From contig JANQMT010000089.1 of the NCBI GenBank assembly GCA_028279945.1, positions 1 to 28,140 of the forward strand: DNA of 28,140 nt, read 5' to 3'. Both the position numbers and the translations under genes were made by a program. The notes under the pieces were generated by a model. The model did not search any database. It was not told the origin of the DNA and saw only the letters and a list, made by a program, of their open reading frames with translations. This stretch comes from JAKSCF01 sp028279945 (lineage in GTDB: Bacteria; Bacillota; Clostridia; Peptostreptococcales; JAAYPU01). Shown one piece after another: positions 7,650 to 14,779 of the stretch (position 1 is the first letter of the stretch; every line of letters starts with the position of its first letter).

Positions 7650-9818
7650 TTATTTCTTCATGGGAAGTGTTATCAAAAATTTAGTTCCTTCGTTTTTCTG
7701 ACTTTTTACTCGCACTTGCCCGCCATATTTCTTGATTTGCTTATAGGCAATAGAGAGACCTAACCCGGTCCCTTCTTCTTTTGTCGTATAAAATGGGTAA
7801 AATATCTTTTCTAATTTATCTTCATCGATGCCCATACCATTGTCTTTAATATATATGAGCGCATTATTGTCTTCACTTTTTATTGAAATCTTTATTTTAC
7901 CATTTTCATCAACTGCATGGATAGCATTTTTGATGATGTTAATAAAAGCTTGCTTTATCTCTAGTCTGTTTATTTCTACAAAAATTGGATAGCGGCAATA
8001 GTCTTTTTTTATGTTTATTTTTTTATCAATTATTTCGGGCTTTAATAAGTTAATGATATTATCTATTAATAATAAAATATTTTCGCTTTCTTTTTCTAAG
8101 TTCGAATCATGGCTAAAGTCAAGAAAGTCAATGACAAGTCTATTAAGATCTTCCACTTCTTTTTCCAATACACCGAGTACTTGCGCTTTTGTTTCTTGGT
8201 TACATGACTGATCTTTAAGCACCTCAACTAAATTACTGATTCCGGCCAAAGGATTTCCTATATCATGTATAATGGAAGCTGATAACTCGCCAAGGGTTCT
8301 TATTCTATCTTCTTTTTTAAGCTCATCCTCCATAATCTTAATTTCTGTAATGTCCCTGAGTAGAAAAACGACGCCTATCCCTTTTTTATCATCGTCTAAA
8401 ACTTGGGAAGCAAAAACACTGGTGCTTACTTCTTTACCATTTTTATCTTTTATAACAGCCTCAACATCTGAATATGTTTTACCTTCATCTAATACACTTT
8501 TACTCATGTATTCTAGTTTTGCAGACGTTTTAATCCACAACTCATCAATTTTTTTGTTAAGAAATTCTTCACTTTTAAAACCTGTCAGACTTTCTGCCTC
8601 TTTATTGAATACCGTTATTCTGCTTTCTTTGTCGATTACAATAATGCCGCTTTTAACACTTCTTAATATATTATTGAGATACTGCTGGAGTTTGTTTTCT
8701 CTGATAAACGATTCTTCCAACTCCGAAATATTCTCCTGTAGTTTTATACTCATATCTTTAAAAGCTTTACTTAATTCCCAAATCTCATCCTTCGATTTCA
8801 AATTAACCTCTATAGGCGGCATGTCCTTTATGCCTTCACCCACTCGCCGAACTTGTTTCACTAGACTTTCTATAGGATTCGTTATTTTTAGAGCTATGAT
8901 TAAACCAAATATTAACGCAATGATTGCACCCAAAATAATAGCATCTTTTAATTTTCCTTTTAATTGAAATATTTCTGAAAAAATTGCACTCTCACTTTGT
9001 TCAACCACAACCATCCAATCTGTATCAGATATAAATGTTACCGCACCATAATATTTTTTGTCCTCCATAGTATACTCACATATAACGTCCTTTTTTTCTT
9101 TTAGTATTTGGTTAAAATCTGTTTTTACATCATGTATATTGACTTCCCTATTGATTAATTTAACCAGTTCTAATTCAATATTTATGTCTGGATGTACAGA
9201 CATGTTGCCATTAGCATCTGCCAGCCATATATTCCCATCAAAGTTTTTCTGGGTTTTTTCTATTACTTTTTTTATATTGCTTAGTGGTAGTCCCGCACCT
9301 ATTAATCCAATTCTCTCCTGGCTGTAGTTATAGACCGGAGCAGCGATTATAAAATGGGGTTTTTTTAATACGCTGCTTATCAAAAGGGGGCTGATTGTAG
9401 AGCTCTTTCCTTTCATAATATCCCAAAAATAGCTTCTATCATAATATCTTCTTTCTTTTACATGTTCATTGGAAGGCTTAGAAAAGACCATTTCTGCTTG
9501 AGAGTTTGTAAAAAATATTAGAGAAAAGTAATGAAAATTATCGTACATTCTAAATATCTCTTCTTTGATACGCTCTAAATCACCATTGCTTTGAGAAGAA
9601 AAATTACTAGCTGTAATGACCGTACTTTTCGCATCCTCTAGATATAAGTGAATCTGATCTCCTATCATTTTTGATATAATCATGTTTTTATCCATAGCTT
9701 TTTTCTCCAAATTATCGGATATAATAAATTGAAGTAAAAACCCTGTGATAAAAACACAACATATTGCAAAAACCATGATATAAAAAGGTATTTTAAATTT
9801 TAAACTATTTTTTTTCAT
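7650..9818 (-). CDS. Membrane sensor histidine kinase with Cache-like extracellular domain, HAMP and PAS
   Basis: This 722-residue kinase should sense an external ligand and phosphorylate the NtrC-type regulator encoded just downstream. Membrane helix 1 is at about 12-32. An extracellular Cache-like region (about 33-288) contains RSYFWDIMKGKSSTISP and PVYNYSQERIGLIGAGLPLS, typical of double-Cache sensors. Helix 2 is at about 290-312, HAMP at about 313-370 and PAS at about 383-490. The HisKA H-box IIHDIGNPLAG places the phosphorylated His at residue 518. The ATPase domain has N-box IIKNAIHA, DNGMGID and GTGLGLSIAY. An ATG with GGGAG upstream supports the start. Cache domains often bind carboxylates, and DctB-type kinases of this layout sense C4-dicarboxylates. 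Sensing malonate or a related acid is a reasonable inference from its neighbours. Confidence 0.92.
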   Translation of the reverse strand: MKKNSLKFKIPFYIMVFAICCVFITGFLLQFIISDNLEKKAMDKNMIISKMIGDQIHLYLEDAKSTVITASNFSSQSNGDLERIKEEIFRMYDNFHYFSLIFFTNSQAEMVFSKPSNEHVKERRYYDRSYFWDIMKGKSSTISPLLISSVLKKPHFIIAAPVYNYSQERIGLIGAGLPLSNIKKVIEKTQKNFDGNIWLADANGNMSVHPDINIELELVKLINREVNIHDVKTDFNQILKEKKDVICEYTMEDKKYYGAVTFISDTDWMVVVEQSESAIFSEIFQLKGKLKDAIILGAIIALIFGLIIALKITNPIESLVKQVRRVGEGIKDMPPIEVNLKSKDEIWELSKAFKDMSIKLQENISELEESFIRENKLQQYLNNILRSVKSGIIVIDKESRITVFNKEAESLTGFKSEEFLNKKIDELWIKTSAKLEYMSKSVLDEGKTYSDVEAVIKDKNGKEVSTSVFASQVLDDDKKGIGVVFLLRDITEIKIMEDELKKEDRIRTLGELSASIIHDIGNPLAGISNLVEVLKDQSCNQETKAQVLGVLEKEVEDLNRLVIDFLDFSHDSNLEKESENILLLIDNIINLLKPEIIDKKINIKKDYCRYPIFVEINRLEIKQAFINIIKNAIHAVDENGKIKISIKSEDNNALIYIKDNGMGIDEDKLEKIFYPFYTTKEEGTGLGLSIAYKQIKKYGGQVRVKSQKNEGTKFLITLPMKK

Positions 9819-9983
9819 ATCAAACTCCCAGCCAAATCAAAAACTCAAGGTAATTATGTCTATTTTACATTATTTTGATTATTAAAAAAATACTTGTGGA
9901 AAATTTGTTCAAATAGTACGGTCTATTTTAAAAGTTCTAAATATTTTCCATCTCAAAAAAGATGGGGTCAGATGAGTTTTTTC

Positions 9984-10012
9984 GTGTCAAAAAGAACCGT
10001 CCCCAAAATTTG
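9984..10012. repeat. Dispersed repeat copy 1 (AGAACCGTCCC core)
   Basis: It contains AAAAAGAACCGTCCCC, the core shared with copies at 16286-16320 and 26870-26902. It lies in the 275-bp gap between the divergent sensor kinase and CBM25-like genes. Similar motifs are scattered through many clostridial genomes and are sometimes linked to REP-type elements (general knowledge, not tested here). Confidence 0.55.
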
Positions 10013-10027
10013 TTTTTTTCAATATAT

Positions 10028-10039
10028 TACCGACCGGTA
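10028..10039. promoter_or_regulatory. Candidate operator TACCGACCGGTA before the CBM25-like gene
   Basis: This is an inverted repeat (TACCG-AC-CGGTA), GC-rich against AT-rich surroundings. It overlaps a possible -10 hexamer (TATTAT at 10038-10043) about 55 bp before the start codon. The pattern resembles TetR-family operators. No TetR gene is visible in the window, so the regulator would be elsewhere. Confidence 0.3.
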
Positions 10040-10093
10040 TTATGGATATAAATTAATATTTTCTTGATACTATTTAGTAAAGGAGGTGTGAAA

Positions 10094-10417
10094 ATGATAA
10101 TAAATGATTACCAAGTGAATGGAATAACAGCTGACAAGAATACTCATGGCATAAAAATAGTATACGACGGACTGCTTTCAAAATCTGGAGCCGATACTGT
10201 GTACGCTTTTTATGGTTATGGAGATATGTGGTCAAATCAAAGCGTTCAACAAATGAACAGAAGCATTAATGGTTTTGAAACAATTATTCCTACAAATACC
10301 AATGTAAATTATGTTAATGTAGCATTTAAGGATAGTGCCAATAATTGGGATAATAATAATTATAGAAATTATTCCTTTGTAGTTGACGATGTTACGACAC
10401 AGTCTTATTTCACATAA
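10094..10417 (+). CDS. Small stand-alone CBM25-like starch/glycogen-binding protein
   Basis: This 107-residue protein consists of a single beta-rich domain and nothing else. The C-terminal half, AFKDSANNWDNNNYRNYSF, closely resembles the signature of carbohydrate-binding module family 25 (AFNDGNNNWDSN-type, then NYSF). Aromatic residues in VYAFYGYGDMW suit a glucan-binding face. There is no signal peptide or membrane segment, so it probably stays in the cytoplasm, where glycogen-like polymers would be the natural ligand (inference). I chose the ATG at 10094 because AGGAGG lies 7 nt upstream. A longer TTG-initiated frame from 10064 would place the ribosome site inside the coding sequence. It is a single-gene unit with its own terminator, and its neighbours say nothing about its job. 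Confidence 0.75.
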   Translation: MIINDYQVNGITADKNTHGIKIVYDGLLSKSGADTVYAFYGYGDMWSNQSVQQMNRSINGFETIIPTNTNVNYVNVAFKDSANNWDNNNYRNYSFVVDDVTTQSYFT

Positions 10418-10465
10418 AAGATAAAGTTTCGTCATCCTTAGGGCTCATCAAATATTTTCATGTAT

Positions 10466-10494
10466 GTCAAACGAGACAGTTTGACGCTTCTTTC
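10466..10494 (+). terminator. Terminator after the CBM25-like gene
   Basis: The stem GTCAAAC/GTTTGAC has a 6-nt loop and is followed by GCTTCTTTCT on the plus strand. It starts 49 nt after the stop codon of the gene at 10094-10417. Confidence 0.6.
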
Positions 10495-10509
10495 TAAATA
10501 TTGAAAATA

Positions 10510-10539
10510 AATTGCACCGATAACCTCATCGGTGCAATT
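10510..10539 (-). terminator. Terminator hairpin after the BTAD-regulator gene
   Basis: A perfect 12-bp stem (AATTGCACCGAT/ATCGGTGCAATT) with a 6-nt loop lies 39 nt past the minus-strand stop at 10578. It is followed on that strand by TATTTTC. Convergent with the plus-strand terminator at 10466, it closes both transcripts. Confidence 0.6.
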
Positions 10540-10577
10540 ATTCCAAATTGTCTTTATTTAATTTCTTTATAAATGGT

Positions 10578-11891
10578 TTAATGGTTAAATTTATATAATT
10601 CTACTGCCTTTTCACTGTTAATATCTCCGGTATACTTAATACTTAAATTTTTTAATCTTGTATTACGGCTGAGAAATATAATAAATTCAAAGGAATATTG
10701 ATCTATATATTCAATATTTTTTATTAATATATTAAAATCTTCTTTAAGGGTGATTTGCTTTAATAGGTGTTTTACTGCTTGGTATATTCTGATTTTTTCT
10801 AAATCAACAGAATATATTGCAGTTTCTCCGGTACGGTCATATTCAATTAGTGGATTGACTTTATTTAATTCTCTTAATATCTCATTATCAAATTCAGTAA
10901 AGAAGTTTTTCCCATATTCATCCATTATTTTATCCATTAAAGCGGCAAGAAAAAAATAATTCAAATTGGTAAATCTACCGCATTCTACAACAACACTTCG
11001 GATATTTGATTTTTTGTTGTGTTCTATGGTTTGGTTTAATTCGGCATTACTCATATATTTTAAATTGTAATCAAAATCTTTTTGTCGTTTAGTTGCAGCT
11101 GGTACGTTTACCTTTTTATTATTACTTTCCTTCTGGTTTTCTATTTTAACTTTATGTAACAAATTCTTCGTGCTGCTCTTTGGCGCAATGTTCAGCTGTT
11201 CTCTTAATGTCAGCTCACATCGATTATATTGCTTTAAGGCGGCTGTTATATCTCGTTGATTGATATAAATGTTGATGAGTTCTACATATAATTCTTCATC
11301 TAAAGCATTAATCCTTATCATTTCTTCTAATATCTCTATTTGCTTCAAGTAATTATGCTCTTTTTCATAATATGCTTTCATTCTATAAAGCACATCAAAA
11401 TATGTTTTTTGTCCTCTTTCTCGCTCATAAAAAATCCAATCATTAAAGGTTAAGCAATTTTTTAAATAAAAGCTTTCTAAAAAATCCCCTATATATAGTT
11501 TTTTTAGTGTTATTAAATCCTCGATTTGGATTTCATCATCTGATTGGTATATTTTTTGAAATTCATGTATATCGGAATATAATTCTATATCCTCAGAAAA
11601 TTTTATTTGACTTTTATCACATATGATCAGAGATTTTTCTATCTCGTGTTTTTCTATTCGAATAAGTTTATTGATTGCCCATAGGTTATATCTTAAATTG
11701 TACTTCGCAGCTTGGTCTTTACTGGTTTCCCAAAACATATTAGCAACTTTTTCCCTATTGATGCCGTCTTTTCCTTCCACAAGAAGATAACTCAATAGAC
11801 CTATTGATTTACTGCTTAATTTTTCTGTTATATCTTCTTGGTTATATTCAATTTTAGGGTTGCCTAATATATTTATTTTTAATCTATTCAA
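10578..11891 (-). CDS. BTAD-domain (SARP/AfsR-like) transcriptional regulator with degenerate C-terminal region
   Basis: This is a cytoplasmic regulator of 437 residues. Residues 1 to about 95 form an OmpR-like winged helix of the SARP type: KINILGNPKIEYN, KSIGLLSYLLVEGKDGINREKVANMFW and the following N-L-R-x-x-L-W-x-I-N-K segment. Residues about 100-245 are a bacterial transcriptional activator domain with tetratricopeptide-like helices (EEMIRINALDEELYVELINIY, CELTLREQLNIAPKS). The last 190 residues resemble parts of the STAND/AAA+ region of AfsR-type proteins (DFNILIKNIEYIDQYSFEFI recalls a Walker B neighbourhood). However, I see no P-loop, so it may be a decayed or alternative sensor domain. 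It lies 14 nt after the amidohydrolase gene as the last operon gene. It probably regulates that operon, which is inferred. Confidence 0.8.
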   Translation of the reverse strand: MNRLKINILGNPKIEYNQEDITEKLSSKSIGLLSYLLVEGKDGINREKVANMFWETSKDQAAKYNLRYNLWAINKLIRIEKHEIEKSLIICDKSQIKFSEDIELYSDIHEFQKIYQSDDEIQIEDLITLKKLYIGDFLESFYLKNCLTFNDWIFYERERGQKTYFDVLYRMKAYYEKEHNYLKQIEILEEMIRINALDEELYVELINIYINQRDITAALKQYNRCELTLREQLNIAPKSSTKNLLHKVKIENQKESNNKKVNVPAATKRQKDFDYNLKYMSNAELNQTIEHNKKSNIRSVVVECGRFTNLNYFFLAALMDKIMDEYGKNFFTEFDNEILRELNKVNPLIEYDRTGETAIYSVDLEKIRIYQAVKHLLKQITLKEDFNILIKNIEYIDQYSFEFIIFLSRNTRLKNLSIKYTGDINSEKAVELYKFNH

Positions 11892-11905
11892 AATAACACC
11901 CCAAT

Positions 11906-13459
11906 TTAAACTTCTGATTCTAGTTCAAATATTTTATGTCCTTCTTTATACGTTTCTAATACTTGAATATGAATGATATCTTCTTTATTTACTTCAAGTG
12001 GATTCTTGTCTAAAACAACAAAATCAGCGTATTTATCTACCTCTAAACTGCCTTTTATTTGTTCTTCAAAGCAAGCGTATGCGCCATTAATAGTAAACAT
12101 CTTTAAGGCATCTATTACAGAAACGGATTTATCTTTTTTGGGATGATTGACTGCGCTGTAAATGCCAAGTATTGGATTCATTTCTGTGACATCACTGTCT
12201 GAGCCTCCGCATAAAACAATGCCCTTGTCAATCTGAGTTTTAAAATCATTGGTTTTATTGGCAAGTTCTTCACCTAAACGGTTGACATACATGCCCTCCG
12301 ACATGCCCCAATAATACTCAAAAGCCGGTTGCACAGAAATAACAAGGTCCATTTCTTTTGCCCGATTTATTTGTTCTTCTGTTGCCAGTTCAAAATGCTC
12401 AATTCGATGTCTATGATCCCTTTTAGGGTGTTTTTTTAGGGCCGTCTCAAAAGAATTCAAAACCTGCTCAATGGCTCTATCTCCAACGGCATGTAAAGCA
12501 ATCTGCAAACCCATTTCATGAGCTTTTACAACAAAGTCATCCAACTCTTCTTGACTAAAATACAGCATACCCTTATTATCCTTTGCGTCTATATAATCCT
12601 TGGATATGGCAGCTGTTCTAGAGTTGAATGCGCCATCGATAGATATATCTCCGCCTATATGTTTTATGCCGTAATTTGAAATCTTATCGTAAGAGAAGGA
12701 CTGATAGTAAATTTCAATATCAAGGGGAAATGATGTTTTATTTTCCAGTAAGAATAGGACATCATTTTCATGAGATGTATATCCGCCTTCCATTGCATTA
12801 ATGGATGTAATCCCTTTGGATAATGCAAATTCAACGGCTTTATTGACACCTTTCATTCTTATTTTCTTATCCATAATATTTAACATTTTATTTCTAATAA
12901 GTGCACTTGCTTTGCCGGTAAAATATCCCAGAGGCAAATTCCGTTCGTCTCGAGCAATTCCACCAATATTCAAAGGTAAATTAATGACGTTGACGGCTAA
13001 AGAATTCAAGGCACTGGTATGAAACTCTATACTATTGATCCATATAGGGTTATTAGGGGCAACTAAATCTAATTCGTGCCTGGTAGGAAATCTCCTTTCC
13101 TTGATCTTAGTCACATCATAATGGATGCCTCTAATGAGCTCTTCTTTTGTTACGGTCTTGGCTTTGTTTTCAATAAGCTCAAGGGTATCCTTAATTGAAG
13201 TCGTATTTATAAAATCTAAACCTTCAAAGTTCAACCCTGTTTGAACAATATGTACATGACAATCATAAAATCCAGGTACAATGGTTTGCCCTCTCATATT
13301 TATTTTATCGGCATAATCGTTTAAATATTGCTCATATCCACCATTGGTCCCTATGTTAATAATTCTTCCATCTTTTATGGCCATCCAATTATATTGGGTG
13401 TTATTTCTATCCATACTGAGTATATCTGCATTGTATATCAACATCTTGTTTTCGCCCAC
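11906..13459 (-). CDS. YtcJ-type metal-dependent amidohydrolase
   Basis: This hydrolase of the amidohydrolase (urease-like) superfamily has 517 residues. The N-terminal beta domain is followed by VPGFYDCHVHIVQTGLNFE with the metal-binding HxH. Later come LQIALHAVGDRAIEQVL, HRIEHFELAT and the C-terminal CGGSDSDVTEMNPILGIYSAV with the conserved catalytic Asp. A final segment, GSLEVDKYADFVVLDKNPL, is typical of this family. Members cleave amide or similar C-N bonds, but most have no proven substrate. The start is a GTG at 13459 with AGGTGGTG 7 nt upstream. An in-frame ATG five codons later lacks a ribosome site. It lies between the M20 peptidase gene and the regulator gene, which points to breakdown of an imported amide compound (inference). 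Confidence 0.87.
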   Translation of the reverse strand: MGENKMLIYNADILSMDRNNTQYNWMAIKDGRIINIGTNGGYEQYLNDYADKINMRGQTIVPGFYDCHVHIVQTGLNFEGLDFINTTSIKDTLELIENKAKTVTKEELIRGIHYDVTKIKERRFPTRHELDLVAPNNPIWINSIEFHTSALNSLAVNVINLPLNIGGIARDERNLPLGYFTGKASALIRNKMLNIMDKKIRMKGVNKAVEFALSKGITSINAMEGGYTSHENDVLFLLENKTSFPLDIEIYYQSFSYDKISNYGIKHIGGDISIDGAFNSRTAAISKDYIDAKDNKGMLYFSQEELDDFVVKAHEMGLQIALHAVGDRAIEQVLNSFETALKKHPKRDHRHRIEHFELATEEQINRAKEMDLVISVQPAFEYYWGMSEGMYVNRLGEELANKTNDFKTQIDKGIVLCGGSDSDVTEMNPILGIYSAVNHPKKDKSVSVIDALKMFTINGAYACFEEQIKGSLEVDKYADFVVLDKNPLEVNKEDIIHIQVLETYKEGHKIFELESEV

Positions 13460-13520
13460 TTAATCACCACCTATCTGCTTTTAATTAATTTTAGCATTAT
13501 TTAAAACACTTTTACAGAGT

Positions 13521-13559
13521 TATACCCTCTCTGCCTATTGTTTATGGAGAGAGGGTATA
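13521..13559 (-). other. 12-bp intercistronic hairpin between M20 peptidase and amidohydrolase genes
   Basis: The arms TATACCCTCTCT (13521-13532) and AGAGAGGGTATA (13548-13559) are perfectly complementary with a 15-nt loop. The hairpin begins 3 nt past the peptidase stop. No T-run follows on the minus strand, so it looks more like an RNA-stability or processing element than a full terminator. Confidence 0.5.
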
Positions 13560-13562
13560 TGC

Positions 13563-14765
13563 CTAGTCAAGTAGTTCTAATAAATAATTATATATGACCT
13601 TTGCCGTATCCACTACATCATCTACATTCACCCATTCATCAGCACTATGAAAATTTTGTCCTCTAGGTCCAAATACCAATGTCGGCACTTTTAATCTGGA
13701 CCCTAAATAGTTATAATCTCCAATACTGCTAAAGTAAGCTATGTTCGGTTTCTTTCCTATTGTTTTTTCTACGGTGTTTAAGAAAATTTTGGCATAAGGC
13801 TCTTCTTCATCTACCGTATAGGGCATAAAGCCATCGGATTCCTCGGAAGGTGCTTCTCTAAACTTAATTTCATAATCACATTGAATATTTGCTCTTTTAG
13901 CCGCTTCTTTGATTTCTTTAATAATTGTGTTTTTGTCTTCTGAATTTACGGTATGTCTAAATACATTTACCGTTGCAGTGTCAGCAACAGAACATGCCTG
14001 ACCGCCTCCGGTAATACCAATAACACAAATGGATCCTTTCCCAAGTTTTTCATCACTGATTAAATCTGTATGATTTAATTCAGTAATCAATTTAGAAGCT
14101 TCTAATATAGCATTTAAACCCAATTCCGGTGTAGCAGCATGTGTTGAATTGCCACGAAAATGAATATCATATTGATACCCTCCTCTGGCGCCCAAACAAA
14201 CACAAGGAAATTCTCTTCCTGTAAATCCGGCACTTGGCTCCGGTACAATCGCTACATCTACATCCTTGGTAAGATTATCTTCTATTATATAGTGAGTGCC
14301 CAGTCCATAAGGCCCCTCTTCATCAGATACAAAGGTATAAAGAATACTTCCCTTGAAATTTTGTTTTGTCTGTTTAAAAGCTTCTAAGGCTAACATAATT
14401 GCACACACACCGGATTTCATATCTAGTGATCCCAGCCCATATAGTCTATTGTTCTCTAATTTTGGCTCCAATGGATTTCGAGTCCACCCTTCACATACCT
14501 GAACGGTATCCACGTGCCCATTCAGTAAAACCACAGGACCTTCCTTGTTTTGACTGATTTTACCGATTATATTTGCACCTTTGAATTTGGTGATTTTACC
14601 TTCTTCATAATAATGATATTCAGCAGGTAACCCCTTTGATTTCAGCCAATTATAAACATAATTCAAAATAGAGAACTCATTATAATATGGACTATGGATG
14701 CTGACCAGATCTTTCAAAAGCGTAATTGTGTTTTCTTTATTGATGATTTGATCTAATTCCTTCAT
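13563..14765 (-). CDS. M20 family zinc metallopeptidase / deacylase (ArgE/DapE-like)
   Basis: This cytoplasmic dinuclear zinc hydrolase has 400 residues. The motifs are in order: LLNGHVDTVQV (His84, Asp86), GLGSLDMKSGVCA (bridging Asp115), VSDEEGPYGLGT (catalytic and metal Glu149/Glu150), VPEPSA (metal site) and GQNFHSADEWVNVDD near the C-terminus (last metal His). The lid/dimerisation domain carries the typical FRGNSTHAATPELGLNAI segment. M20 members with this layout hydrolyse N-acyl amino acids, dipeptides or succinyl-diaminopimelate, and the exact substrate cannot be read. The gene starts 14 nt after the NhaC-type gene (ATG with AGGTAGC-type site) and precedes the amidohydrolase. Import followed by stepwise hydrolysis of one compound is a plausible shared job. 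Confidence 0.88.
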   Translation of the reverse strand: MKELDQIINKENTITLLKDLVSIHSPYYNEFSILNYVYNWLKSKGLPAEYHYYEEGKITKFKGANIIGKISQNKEGPVVLLNGHVDTVQVCEGWTRNPLEPKLENNRLYGLGSLDMKSGVCAIMLALEAFKQTKQNFKGSILYTFVSDEEGPYGLGTHYIIEDNLTKDVDVAIVPEPSAGFTGREFPCVCLGARGGYQYDIHFRGNSTHAATPELGLNAILEASKLITELNHTDLISDEKLGKGSICVIGITGGGQACSVADTATVNVFRHTVNSEDKNTIIKEIKEAAKRANIQCDYEIKFREAPSEESDGFMPYTVDEEEPYAKIFLNTVEKTIGKKPNIAYFSSIGDYNYLGSRLKVPTLVFGPRGQNFHSADEWVNVDDVVDTAKVIYNYLLELLD

Positions 14766-14779
14766 TTTGCTACCTCCAG

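Noticed and set aside
8272..8967. 231-codon plus-strand open frame inside the sensor kinase gene
   Set aside because: It is antisense to the HAMP-PAS-HisKA coding region, with a Ser/Leu-rich composition expected of a shadow frame and no ribosome site.
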